Below are positions 8,835-17,858 of a DNA stretch of 64,000 nucleotides, piece by piece. Numbering within the stretch: the stretch's first letter is position 1; every line of letters starts with the position of its first letter. This DNA comes from Lutibacter litoralis (GTDB taxonomy: Bacteria; Bacteroidota; Bacteroidia; Flavobacteriales; Flavobacteriaceae). The stretch spans positions 149,293-213,292 of the forward strand of contig NZ_BMNS01000005.1 in NCBI RefSeq assembly GCF_014646675.1, given 5' to 3'. The position numbers and the translations under genes were made by a program. The notes under the pieces were generated by a model. That model did not search any database. It was not told where the DNA came from and saw only the letters and a program-made list of their open reading frames with translations.

Positions 8835-10604
8835 ATGAAATCTATTAGAAATATAGCAATTATAGCCCACGTTGATCACGGTAAAACTACGTTGGTTGAT
8901 AAAATTATCGATCAAGCTCACATTTTAGATGAGCGTAAAGTTAGAACTGATCTACTCTTAGATAATAATGATTTAGAGCGTGAGCGAGGAATTACTATTT
9001 TATCTAAAAACGTTTCAATCAATTATAAGGGTGTAAAAATAAATATTATTGATACCCCTGGTCACGCCGATTTTGGTGGTGAAGTTGAACGTGTATTAAA
9101 AATGGCAGATGGTGTTTTACTATTAGTTGATGCTTTTGAGGGACCAATGCCACAAACGCGTTTTGTTTTAGGTAAGGCTCTAGAGCTAGGGTTAACTCCA
9201 ATTGTTGTTGTTAATAAAGTTGACAAACCAAACTGTACACCAGATATAGTGCACGAAAAAGTTTTCGATTTAATGTTTGCATTAGATGCTACAGAGCAAC
9301 AATTAGAATTTGATACTATTTATGGTTCTGCAAAAAATGGTTGGATGAGTAGAGATTGGAAAGATGAAACTACAGATATAGTTCCTCTTTTAGACTCTAT
9401 ATTAGAAAATATTCCTGAAGCTCCTTATAAAGAGGGTACAGTTCAGATGCAAATAACATCGTTAGATTTTACATCTTTTGTTGGTAGAATTGCAATTGGA
9501 CGTGTTTTTAGGGGTGATTTAGAAGAAGGAAAAGATTATATGTTGTGTAAAGCTGACGGAAGCTTTAAAAAAGTACGAATTAAAGAATTACACACATTTG
9601 AAGGCTTAGGAAAAGATAGAACTTCTAAAGTTAGAAGTGGAGATATTTGTGCAATTACAGGGATTGAAGGATTTGACATTGGAGATACCATTGCTGATAT
9701 TGAAAATCCTGAAGCTTTACCGAGATTAAAAGTAGATGAACCTACTATGAGTATGTTATTTACCATTAATAATTCTCCTTTTTATGGTAAAGAAGGTAAA
9801 TATGTAACTTCTCGTCATTTAAGAGATAGATTATATAAAGAAACCGAAAAGAACTTGGCACTTAGAGTTGAAGATACAGATACAGAAGAAAAATTCAATG
9901 TTTATGGACGTGGAATTTTGCATTTATCCGTACTTATTGAAACAATGCGAAGAGAAGGTTACGAATTACAAGTTGGGCGTCCGCAAGTTATTATTAAAGA
10001 AATTGATGGTGTTAAATGCGAGCCTTATGAAACGTTAGTAATTAATGTTCCTGAAGAATCTGCAAGTAAAGCAATTAACCTTGTAAGTTTAAGAAAAGGA
10101 GATTTATTAGTAATGGAACCAAAAGGAGACTTACAACATTTAGAATTTGATATTCCTTCTAGAGGTTTAATTGGATTACGTAATAAAATTTTAACAGCTA
10201 CTCAAGGTGAAGCTATTATTAATCATAGATTACGTGGCTTTGATGCTTATAAAGGAGAAATTGCAACTTCCAATAATGGTGCTATTATTTCTGCAGAAAC
10301 GGGTAAAGCAACAGCTTATTCTATAGATAAATTACAAGATAGAGGTAAGTTTTTTATCGATCCTAATCAAGATATTTATAAAGGTCAGATTGTTGGAGAA
10401 AACAATAAACAAGAAGATATGGCTGTTAATTTAATTAAAGGTAAAAAATTAACAAACGTTCGTAAATCTGGAACTGATGATAGTGTTAAAATTGCTCCAA
10501 AAATTGATTATTCTTTAGAAGAATGTATGGAATATATTAAAGAGGATGAATATTTAGAAATAACACCTCAAAGTTTACGTATGCGTAAAATAGCATTCAG
10601 ATAA
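8835..10604 (+). CDS. typA: Translational GTPase TypA/BipA
   Basis: This 589-residue protein, close to the usual 600, binds the 70S ribosome and aids assembly and growth under cold or stress. G motifs are visible: AHVDHGKTTL at 11-20 (P-loop), RGITI (switch I threonine), DTPGHADF (G3) and NKVDKP (G4). EF-Tu domain II, EF-G-like domains and the BipA-specific C-terminal region (HRLRGFDAYKG and following) are all present. It is a single-gene unit with a consensus promoter before it and a strong terminator after it. Confidence 0.97.
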   Translation: MKSIRNIAIIAHVDHGKTTLVDKIIDQAHILDERKVRTDLLLDNNDLERERGITILSKNVSINYKGVKINIIDTPGHADFGGEVERVLKMADGVLLLVDAFEGPMPQTRFVLGKALELGLTPIVVVNKVDKPNCTPDIVHEKVFDLMFALDATEQQLEFDTIYGSAKNGWMSRDWKDETTDIVPLLDSILENIPEAPYKEGTVQMQITSLDFTSFVGRIAIGRVFRGDLEEGKDYMLCKADGSFKKVRIKELHTFEGLGKDRTSKVRSGDICAITGIEGFDIGDTIADIENPEALPRLKVDEPTMSMLFTINNSPFYGKEGKYVTSRHLRDRLYKETEKNLALRVEDTDTEEKFNVYGRGILHLSVLIETMRREGYELQVGRPQVIIKEIDGVKCEPYETLVINVPEESASKAINLVSLRKGDLLVMEPKGDLQHLEFDIPSRGLIGLRNKILTATQGEAIINHRLRGFDAYKGEIATSNNGAIISAETGKATAYSIDKLQDRGKFFIDPNQDIYKGQIVGENNKQEDMAVNLIKGKKLTNVRKSGTDDSVKIAPKIDYSLEECMEYIKEDEYLEITPQSLRMRKIAFR

Positions 10605-10623
10605 ATACTTATTTATAACTTTT

Positions 10624-10660
10624 AAAAAAACGCTTTCAAAAATTGAAAGCGTTTTTTTTT
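10624..10660 (+). terminator. Terminator after typA (bidirectional)
   Basis: AAAAAAACGCTTTCAA pairs with TTGAAAGCGTTTTTTT, giving a stem of 13 or more bp with a short loop and a T-run of about ten. A-runs on the other side let it also end the convergent gene at 10725. Confidence 0.9.
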
Positions 10661-10724
10661 AATTTTTTTGAATCTAAAAAATAGGTGTAATTAATTACCT
10701 ATAAAAGTACAAATAGTTACTTAT

Positions 10725-11156
10725 TTATTTTAATATTCTTTTTTTAATTGCATCATTAGCAAACCAAACAAGAAATAAAGCAATTACTATAGTTACTAAA
10801 GGTAAAATAACTCTAATTCCAGTTAAAGCAACAAATTCTTGAATAAAAAAATTATAAACAACTTGCACAACAACCGTTACAAAAGACAATAAAAACATTG
10901 GTTTTGCCCATTTTTTCTTTAAAACTAATGCAAGAGCTCCTAAAAAACCAGAAAATACTGCAATTGCAAATGCTGCAGTAACCCAAACAGGTACATTTGC
11001 GAAATAAGCCTGTTCATTTTCCGACAATAATAACAGTGCTTCATTTGTCATGTAGGCTTGATTTAAATATACTACTACACCCATTATATTCCAAAATAAG
11101 GCGATACTACTTACTATCCAAAAGGTTGTATTAGGTTTTGTTGTTGAATTTGACAT
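10725..11156 (-). CDS. Four-span membrane protein of unknown function
   Basis: This 143-residue protein has four hydrophobic helices (near 12-30, 52-80, 88-108 and 114-134) and a charged tail ending KKRILK. An acidic loop (SENEQAY) lies between spans one and two. It resembles small membrane proteins found widely in Flavobacteriia with no assigned role; I do not recognise a named family. It is monocistronic, convergent with typA and divergent from the cold-shock protein. Confidence 0.75.
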   Translation of the reverse strand: MSNSTTKPNTTFWIVSSIALFWNIMGVVVYLNQAYMTNEALLLLSENEQAYFANVPVWVTAAFAIAVFSGFLGALALVLKKKWAKPMFLLSFVTVVVQVVYNFFIQEFVALTGIRVILPLVTIVIALFLVWFANDAIKKRILK

Positions 11157-11423
11157 AATATAAATTATTAAGATTAGTTAAAAGCTATAAATCTATGCAC
11201 AAATTAGTATAATTATTAAAGTTAACCAAATTTTAATCGATTGAAAATCAATGTAAAGTGCCATAAATTATGTTCGTGTCATTTAATTATTTATTAGAAA
11301 TGGATTAAAAATAATTAACCTTAGTGGAATTCTTTATTGAGATTTCCTTGTTTAAATCTTCCATTTTAAAATATTTTATATCAATATTTTAACGTGTCAT
11401 ATAATAAATTAAATAGGAAATGT

Positions 11424-11610
11424 TATATTTGCAAAAGTTTTCATTATATTATTGCATATAATTTAAACAAGTCATTTAAATATCTTCAGTTGTATTTTGT
11501 AAATCAATTTCAAAAATTGTTTTCATAAAAAAATAATTTTAATTCAAATGACAACCTTAACTGTTTAGGGAAAAACAGATAAAACAAATAAAATTTAACA
11601 TAAATAATTA
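11424..11610 (+). promoter_or_regulatory. Promoter and long AT-rich 5' leader of the cold-shock-domain gene
   Basis: TATATTTG at 11424-11431 fits the -7 consensus, but no clear TTG is found at -33. If used, the transcript would begin near 11437 and carry a leader of about 170 bases, far longer than the 10-40 bases seen before most genes here. A small hairpin (CTGTTT with AAACAG) lies about 30 bases before the start codon. Long leaders are typical of cold-shock mRNAs in other bacteria. The rest of the 11157-11610 gap shows nothing else. Confidence 0.45.
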
Positions 11611-12051
11611 ATGGCAGGATCACAAGAAACATTTGGTAAAAAAGAAAGAGAGAAGAAAAGATTAAAGAAAAAGAAAGATAAACTTTTAAGAAAAGAAGAG
11701 CGTAAAGCAAGTGGACAAGACAACCTGTTTGTATATGTTGACGAGTTTGGGCAGTTGACAGATACGCCACCAGATCCATCCAAAAAAATTAAAGTTGATG
11801 TAGAAAGCATTGAAATAGGCATTCCTAAAAAAGAAGATAGAGAAGAAGAAGCTCCTGTTGACAGACAAGGAAAAGTTTCATTCTTTGATACTTCAAAAGG
11901 TTTTGGTTTTATTATTGATTCCAATTCACAAGAAAAGTTTTTTGTTCACGTAAGTGGTGTTTTAGAAGAAATTGCTGAAAATGATAAAGTTACTTTTGAA
12001 CTTGAAAAAGGTTTAAAAGGGATGAATGCTGTACGCGTTAAAAAAATATAA
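11611..12051 (+). CDS. Cold-shock domain protein with basic N-terminal extension
   Basis: This 146-residue protein has a Lys/Arg/Glu-rich N-terminal helix at about residues 8-35 (RKKEER-type repeats). A linker with PPDPSKK follows, and then a cold-shock domain at 85-146. The domain keeps the RNA-binding signatures GKVSFFDTSKGFGFI (RNP1) and KFFVHVS (RNP2). It should bind single-stranded RNA as a chaperone, with the basic arm adding nonspecific affinity. This two-part form is common in Bacteroidota, where it often neighbours a DEAD-box helicase, as here 114 bases downstream. Start ATG at 11611; terminator directly after. Confidence 0.9.
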   Translation: MAGSQETFGKKEREKKRLKKKKDKLLRKEERKASGQDNLFVYVDEFGQLTDTPPDPSKKIKVDVESIEIGIPKKEDREEEAPVDRQGKVSFFDTSKGFGFIIDSNSQEKFFVHVSGVLEEIAENDKVTFELEKGLKGMNAVRVKKI

Positions 12052-12073
12052 TTTTAAAATAAATACTCTTTTA

Positions 12074-12100
12074 AAAGCTACTTTTTTGAGTAGCTTTTTT
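12074..12100 (+). terminator. Terminator after the cold-shock gene
   Basis: AAAAGCTACT pairs with AGTAGCTTTT around a six-base loop, followed by T residues. It separates the cold-shock gene from the helicase at 12166, which must have its own promoter. Confidence 0.85.
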
Positions 12101-12165
12101 ATTGATTAAAATAATTGGATATACTGGTATTTTTTAAAAGTATATTTACAAGCAAATAAAAAAAC

Positions 12166-13284
12166 ATGTCAACATTTTTAGAATTAGGAGTTCATAAAGA
12201 GTTTATAAAGGGTTTAAAAGAACTTGGTATAAAAACACCTACAGAAGTACAAATAGCAACCATCCCAGTTTTATTAAAATCTAAGACTGATTTAATAGGT
12301 TTAGCACAAACAGGAACAGGTAAAACAGCAGCTTTTGGGTTGCCGATTTTACAAGCTATAGATTCTAATGCTGAAAATATTCAGTCCTTGATTTTAGCGC
12401 CTACAAGAGAATTAGCGCAACAAATAAAAAAACAACTTTTTAAATACACTAAATATTTAGATTCTAAAATTTTTATTGAAGCCGTTTATGGTGGTGAAAA
12501 AATTGAGCGTCAGATTAGCAATTTAAAAAGAACCACCCACGTGGTAGTAGCAACCCCTGGAAGGTTGATAGATTTAATTGAAAAAGGTGAAATAGATTTG
12601 AGCAAGGTATCAACCTTGGTATTAGATGAAGCTGACGAAATGCTGAGCATGGGTTTTAAACAAGACTTAAATAGAATTTTAAAATATACTGGGAAAAAGA
12701 AAAATACATGGTTGTTTTCGGCTACAATGCCAGAAGAAATTCAACAAATTATTAAAACATATATGGCTGCAGATGCCATAAAAATTGCTGTCAATAAAAA
12801 TTCTTTAGTGAATGCGAATATTACGCATCACTATATTAAAACAACTATTAAAGAGAAACCAGAATTATTAATTAAAATTTTAGAACGAAGAGCCAACGAT
12901 AGAGGTATTATTTTTTGTAGAACAAAAGCAGGCACACAAAATTTAACAGCTTTTTTAAAAGAAGAAGGTTTTTCGGTAGATGCTTTAGAGGGAGACATGC
13001 AACAAAGAGACCGTGAAAAAGTTATGCGAGCTTTTAAAAACAGAAGCTTACAAGTTTTAATTTCTACAGATGTTTCTGCTCGGGGTATTGATGTTAGTAA
13101 CTTAGGCTTTGTAATTCACCATCAATTACCAGAACAATTAGAATATTACACCCATAGAAGTGGAAGAACGGCCAGAGCAGGAAAAGCAGGTTTTTCAATT
13201 GCGCTTATTTTACCAAATGAGTTACAAAAAATTATAGATCTTCAAAAATCTTTAGGAATTAAATTTGTTGAAATCTCTATATAG
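12166..13284 (+). CDS. DEAD-box RNA helicase (RhlE/CsdA-like, short form)
   Basis: This 372-residue protein consists of the two RecA domains only. It has the Q-motif region (KTPTEVQIATIP), AQTGTGKT (motif I), PTRELAQQ (Ia), a GG motif, TPGRL, DEAD (motif II), SAT (motif III), ARGIDV (V) and HRSGRTARAG (VI). It unwinds short RNA duplexes using ATP, and likely roles are ribosome assembly or cold-adapted mRNA remodelling. There is no C-terminal RNA-binding extension, in contrast to the second DEAD-box gene at 29476. A single gene, downstream of the cold-shock protein but separated by a terminator. Confidence 0.93.
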   Translation: MSTFLELGVHKEFIKGLKELGIKTPTEVQIATIPVLLKSKTDLIGLAQTGTGKTAAFGLPILQAIDSNAENIQSLILAPTRELAQQIKKQLFKYTKYLDSKIFIEAVYGGEKIERQISNLKRTTHVVVATPGRLIDLIEKGEIDLSKVSTLVLDEADEMLSMGFKQDLNRILKYTGKKKNTWLFSATMPEEIQQIIKTYMAADAIKIAVNKNSLVNANITHHYIKTTIKEKPELLIKILERRANDRGIIFCRTKAGTQNLTAFLKEEGFSVDALEGDMQQRDREKVMRAFKNRSLQVLISTDVSARGIDVSNLGFVIHHQLPEQLEYYTHRSGRTARAGKAGFSIALILPNELQKIIDLQKSLGIKFVEISI

Positions 13285-13548
13285 CTTTAATAAAATACAT
13301 AGCATATAAACAATAACAATCAATTTAGTACTGATGCTTTTCTAAAGGCAAGAATCAATTAGAATGAATTTATTTCCAATAGCAAAAAAAACTTTTATTG
13401 AAATAATAAATTGAATGTTTTTTTGTTTAAAATATTCAATTTAAATTATAACTACTTACAAAATATAGCATTCTTTATAAATTTCATATTATTTTAAAGA
13501 TTCTTTAAGAAAAATAGTACTTTTAAGATTTATAAAAAGTATTTCTTA

Positions 13549-14430
13549 ATGAAACATATTTCTTTACTACTATTTTTATGTACATCCATTTTTGGGTTTG
13601 CACAAAATTCTAATAAAAACACTTTAAAAAATCAATCTGAAGTTATAACACAAGGTCCAGAAAATGGGACCTTATTAATTGTTGGTGGTGCTGCATCTAA
13701 CTATTTTTATGAAGTATTTATGAACCTTGTTGGAGGAGAAAATGAACTAATTGTCGTAATTCCAACCGCTGGTACAAGTGAAGAAATTTCAAAAGAAGAT
13801 TTAAATAATTTTAAAAATAGCTTTATTAAAAAGGGGTTTAAAAATGTAATTGTTTTACATACGCACAATCCAGAAGAAGCCAATAAAGATGAATTTATAC
13901 AACCTTTAAAAAAGGCAAAAGGTGTTTGGTTTAGTGGGGGAAGGCAATGGAGATTAGCTGATTCGTATTTAAATACAAAAACGCACGAAGCATTTAAAGC
14001 ACTTTTAAAAAGAGGAGGAGTAATTGCTGGAAGTTCTGCAGGTGCTACCATACAAGGGTCTTATTTGGCGCGTGGAGATACAAAAACCAATACAATTATG
14101 ATGGGAGATCACGAAGAGGGGTTAAATTTTTTAACAAATGTGGCAATTGATCAACATTTACTAGCAAGAAACCGACAGTTTGATATGTTTAATATTTTGA
14201 ACCATCGTCCAGAGTTATTGGGAATTGGTTTAGATGAAGATACAGGAATTATTGTTACTAATAATACTTTTAAGGTTATTGGAAAAAGTTATGTAGCTAT
14301 ATACGATGGAACTAGATGGATAAAAGATAAAAATGAAATTATAAAGTTGCCAAAAGGTAGCAGAGATTTTTATTTTCTTAAAAAAGGAGATAAATACAAT
14401 TTAAATAAACGTAGAATTATTAGAGATTAA
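13549..14430 (+). CDS. Secreted cyanophycinase-like peptidase (S51 family)
   Basis: This 293-residue protein has a signal peptide (hydrophobic 4-18, cleavage near AQN). The S51 fold is shown by GGAASNY near 46-52, the glycine-rich VWFSGGRQWRL near 124-134, and the nucleophile loop GSSAGATIQGS near 162-172 with the catalytic serine. Family members cut beta-Asp-Arg bonds of cyanophycin or isoaspartyl-type dipeptides; the exact substrate here is unknown. It is 23 bases upstream of an exported S9 peptidase in the same direction, so the two likely form a periplasmic peptide-degrading operon. Confidence 0.87.
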   Translation: MKHISLLLFLCTSIFGFAQNSNKNTLKNQSEVITQGPENGTLLIVGGAASNYFYEVFMNLVGGENELIVVIPTAGTSEEISKEDLNNFKNSFIKKGFKNVIVLHTHNPEEANKDEFIQPLKKAKGVWFSGGRQWRLADSYLNTKTHEAFKALLKRGGVIAGSSAGATIQGSYLARGDTKTNTIMMGDHEEGLNFLTNVAIDQHLLARNRQFDMFNILNHRPELLGIGLDEDTGIIVTNNTFKVIGKSYVAIYDGTRWIKDKNEIIKLPKGSRDFYFLKKGDKYNLNKRRIIRD

Positions 14431-14453
14431 AACTATAAAATAAGGGAAAAATT

Positions 14454-17270
14454 ATGAGAAAAATACTAATTATTGGTTTACTGATAAGTACAATAACAAC
14501 TTCTTTTGCACAAAAAAAAGTGTTAGATCATAAAGATTTTGACAGTTGGAATGCTGTGAAAAATCAAAAAATATCAGTGGATGGAAATACTATTATGTAT
14601 TTAGTTGAAAAAGGTGAAAAGGACAGTCATCTTAAAATTAAAAACAATAAAGGTCAACTTATTTTTGAACACGAAAGAGCTGAAAAACCAGTGTTTACAA
14701 ATAATACTAAAGTAGCCATTTTCACAGTAAAACCATGGAAAGACAGTATTAAAGAATTAAAACGAAATAAGGTTAAAAAGGATAAATTACCAAAAGACAC
14801 CTTGGCTATATACAATCTTCAAACTAATTCGTTTTCAAAAATAGCACATGTAAAATCTTATAAAACTCCAGAAAAATGGGACGGTTATATAGCCTATTTA
14901 CTTGAAGAAATTAAGGCTGTAAAAAAAGAAAAAGATTCTTCTGAAAACGATACGATAAAAAGAGAACCTAAGGACAAGAAAAAGGAGAAAATAAAAAAAG
15001 TGGGAAAAGACAATGGCTATCATTTAGTTTTAAGAGATCTAAATACCACTAAACAAGATACTTTTAAATTTGTTACAAATTATATTTTCGCTAAAGAAGG
15101 AAAACAATTGGCCTTTATAACAACAGGCGTAGATTCTAAAGTAAATGCAGGGGTTTATGTATATAATTTAGAGAATAAACAGTTAACTCCTGTTTTTGAA
15201 GCTAATGATAAAACTAAATATTACCAGTTAAATTTTAGTGATTCAGGTAAAAATTTAGGATTTGTTGCGGATTTAGATACTACAAAAGTTCAAGTTAGAC
15301 CAAATGAATTGTTCCATTGGACTAAAGGTAAACCTAAAGCTCAAAAATTACTAGACCCTGCAACTGCACCAAAAGGTTATAGAGTTTCTTCAGAAGGAAA
15401 CATATATTTTTCAAAAGATGAAACCAAACTATATTTTGGATTAGCAAAACCTCCAATTGTAAAAGATACTACATTATTAGATGAAGAGATTGTAAACGTA
15501 GAAGTTTGGACTTATGATGAACCTAGGTTGTACACAGTTCAGGAATTACAAGTAAAAAACGATGCTAAAAAATCGTATGTAACTGCAATTCATTTAGCAA
15601 ATAATAAATTAGTGCAATTAGGTTCTGAAGAGTATCCTTCTACTCAAATTGGAAACGAAGGAAATGCTGAATTTGCGTTGCTTAGTAATCCAGAACCATA
15701 TCTTTTGGAAAGTCAGTGGACAGGAAATTCTGCACGTGATTATGCAATTGTAAACATAAATACTGGAAATATTACTGAAATATTAAGTAAAATTAGCGGA
15801 CGTGTTCGTTTAAGTCCTAATGCTAAATATGCCTATGGATACAATACTGTTGATAGTACTTGGTTTACAGTTAATTTAGCTTCAAAAAAAATAACAAACC
15901 TTACAAAAGGAAAGGGTTTTTATGATGAATTGAATGATTCTCCAGTAAATCCAAGATCATATGGAGCTGCAGGTTGGATAGAAAATGATGCCTCAATTCT
16001 GTTGTATGATAGATTTGATATTTGGCAGTTTAATCCTGAAAATGGTTCTAGTAAAAAATTAACAAACGGACGTGCTTCTAAAACTAGTTATAGATACATT
16101 GAATTAGACAGAGAAGAACGTTTTTTAAATAGAAACGAAAAATGGTTGTTCTCTACGTTTAATGAAACAAATAAACATTCAGGTTATTTTGAATTCAATC
16201 CTAAAAACAATAAAGGAAAACAATTAATTTCTGATGCTTTTAGATTTTCTCAACCCTTAAAGGCAAAAGAAACAAAAGATGTAATTTTTACAAAACAAAG
16301 TTTTAAGGTTTATCCAGATATTGTTTATTCTGATTTGAGTTTTAAAAAACAAACTAAAATTAGTAATGCAAATCCACAACAAAGTGAATACAATTGGGGA
16401 ACAGCTGAGTTGGTACATTGGACATCTTTAGATGGTGATGCATTAACTGGAATGTTAATAAAACCAGAAAATTTTGATCCTTCAAAAAAATATCCAATGA
16501 TTGTTAACTTTTATGAAAAAAGCTCCGATGGACTTTTTAATCATAAAGCGCCATCACCGGGAAGATCTACTATAAGCTACAGTTTTTATGCCAGTAGAGG
16601 CTATTTAATTTTTAATCCAGATGTTAATTATAGAATTGGATACCCTGGAGAAAGTGCCTACAGCTGTGTAATTCCTGGAGTTACTTCACTTATTGAAAAA
16701 GGTTTTGTTGATAAAGATAATATTGGAGTGCAAGGGCATAGTTGGGGAGGTTATCAAATAGCTTATTTGGTTACAAAAACCGATATTTTTAAAGCAGCAG
16801 AATCGGGTGCTCCCGTTGCAAATATGATTAGTGCTTATGGCGGAATTAGATGGTGGACAGGTTTAAGTAGGCAATTTCAATACGAGCATACGCAAAGTCG
16901 AATAGGAGGTACCCCTTGGGAATATCCAGCACGTTATGTAGAAAATTCTCCAATTTTTAATATTGACAAAATTAATACACCACTATTAATTATGCATAAT
17001 GATGCAGATGGACACGTGCCTTGGTATCAAGGAATAGAGTTTTTTGTTTCATTAAGAAGATTGGGAAAACCATCTTGGTTTCTAAATTATAATGAAGAAC
17101 CACATTGGCCTTTAAAAATGCAAAATAGAAAGGATTTTAATATTCGTATGCAACAGTTTTTTGATCATTACTTAAAAAGTGCTCCAATGCCAGTTTGGAT
17201 GAAAAGAGGAGTTCCTGCTATTGAAAAAGGGATTAATCAAGGGTATGAGCTAATTCCTACAACTGATTAA
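14454..17270 (+). CDS. Exported S9 family serine peptidase (prolyl oligopeptidase/DPP-type)
   Basis: This 938-residue protein has a signal peptide (1-19, SFAQKK). An N-terminal beta-propeller with a Lys/Glu-rich insert at 155-188 precedes a C-terminal alpha/beta hydrolase domain from about 690. The nucleophile motif GHSWGGYQ, the acid in HNDADGHVPW and the histidine in EEPHWP complete the triad. It probably releases dipeptides or cuts short oligopeptides in the periplasm. The GxSWGG form with tryptophan before the glycine pair is common in the large Bacteroidota S9 group. It is cotranscribed with the S51 peptidase and possibly with the small gene 17 bases downstream. Confidence 0.92.
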   Translation: MRKILIIGLLISTITTSFAQKKVLDHKDFDSWNAVKNQKISVDGNTIMYLVEKGEKDSHLKIKNNKGQLIFEHERAEKPVFTNNTKVAIFTVKPWKDSIKELKRNKVKKDKLPKDTLAIYNLQTNSFSKIAHVKSYKTPEKWDGYIAYLLEEIKAVKKEKDSSENDTIKREPKDKKKEKIKKVGKDNGYHLVLRDLNTTKQDTFKFVTNYIFAKEGKQLAFITTGVDSKVNAGVYVYNLENKQLTPVFEANDKTKYYQLNFSDSGKNLGFVADLDTTKVQVRPNELFHWTKGKPKAQKLLDPATAPKGYRVSSEGNIYFSKDETKLYFGLAKPPIVKDTTLLDEEIVNVEVWTYDEPRLYTVQELQVKNDAKKSYVTAIHLANNKLVQLGSEEYPSTQIGNEGNAEFALLSNPEPYLLESQWTGNSARDYAIVNINTGNITEILSKISGRVRLSPNAKYAYGYNTVDSTWFTVNLASKKITNLTKGKGFYDELNDSPVNPRSYGAAGWIENDASILLYDRFDIWQFNPENGSSKKLTNGRASKTSYRYIELDREERFLNRNEKWLFSTFNETNKHSGYFEFNPKNNKGKQLISDAFRFSQPLKAKETKDVIFTKQSFKVYPDIVYSDLSFKKQTKISNANPQQSEYNWGTAELVHWTSLDGDALTGMLIKPENFDPSKKYPMIVNFYEKSSDGLFNHKAPSPGRSTISYSFYASRGYLIFNPDVNYRIGYPGESAYSCVIPGVTSLIEKGFVDKDNIGVQGHSWGGYQIAYLVTKTDIFKAAESGAPVANMISAYGGIRWWTGLSRQFQYEHTQSRIGGTPWEYPARYVENSPIFNIDKINTPLLIMHNDADGHVPWYQGIEFFVSLRRLGKPSWFLNYNEEPHWPLKMQNRKDFNIRMQQFFDHYLKSAPMPVWMKRGVPAIEKGINQGYELIPTTD

Positions 17271-17287
17271 TTTTTTAATATATTTAA

Positions 17288-17764
17288 ATGAAAACAGCTT
17301 CAGTAAAAGAATTAAAAACAGAATTAAAAGATTGTTCAAATTCAGAATTGGTTGAGCTTGTTTTAAGGCTTTCAAAATTTAAAAAAGAAAATAAAGAGCT
17401 ATTAACATACTTGTTATATATGGCATCTGATGAAGATGCCTATATTTCAGGTATTAAAATTGAAGTTGAGCAATTATTTAAAGAAATAAATACTTCTAGT
17501 TATTATTTTATGAGAAAAAGTATTCGTAAAATCTTACGGATTGTTAAAACTTATATACGGTATTCAAAGAAGAAGGAAACAGAAGTTGAATTATTACTTT
17601 ATTTTTGTAAACAACTAAAAGGTTTAAGACCGTTAATTGTGCGAAATACAACGCTTAAAAACCTATTTGAAAGACAGGTTTTATCTATTGAAAAAATGGT
17701 ATCAACGTTACACGAAGATTTACAATACGATTTTGCTGTTGAGCTTCAAAAATTAAAGAATTAA
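17288..17764 (+). CDS. Small helical protein of unknown function (DUF6155-like?)
   Basis: This 158-residue protein is predicted almost all-helical, with many Lys, Glu and Leu and no signal peptide or membrane segment. The opening with KELKTEL and SELVELVLRL resembles DUF6155 proteins of Bacteroidota, but this was judged by eye and is uncertain. It starts 17 bases after the S9 peptidase and may be its operon partner; a cytosolic protein and an exported peptidase need not share a function. The next gene has its own consensus promoter. Confidence 0.6.
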   Translation: MKTASVKELKTELKDCSNSELVELVLRLSKFKKENKELLTYLLYMASDEDAYISGIKIEVEQLFKEINTSSYYFMRKSIRKILRIVKTYIRYSKKKETEVELLLYFCKQLKGLRPLIVRNTTLKNLFERQVLSIEKMVSTLHEDLQYDFAVELQKLKN

Positions 17765-17806
17765 ATCAGAAAAATACACCGTTGAAAAAAAAATTTCATA
17801 AAAAAG

Positions 17807-17838
17807 TTGCATTCACACTAATAAAGGCTGTATTTTTG
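17807..17838 (+). promoter_or_regulatory. Promoter of the GTG-started helicase
   Basis: TTG at 17807-17809, 21 bases, and TATTTTTG at 17831-17838 form a full Bacteroidota consensus promoter. The start codon at 17859 is only 20 bases after the -7 element, which fixes the short leader and supports the GTG start. Confidence 0.75.
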
Positions 17839-17858
17839 TGAGTTTTTAAATTACAAAT

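Noticed and set aside
13409-13442. Inverted repeat AAATTGAAT/ATTCAATTT after the DEAD-box gene as terminator.
   Set aside because: Long A/T-rich loop and no T-run behind it; expected by chance in this composition.
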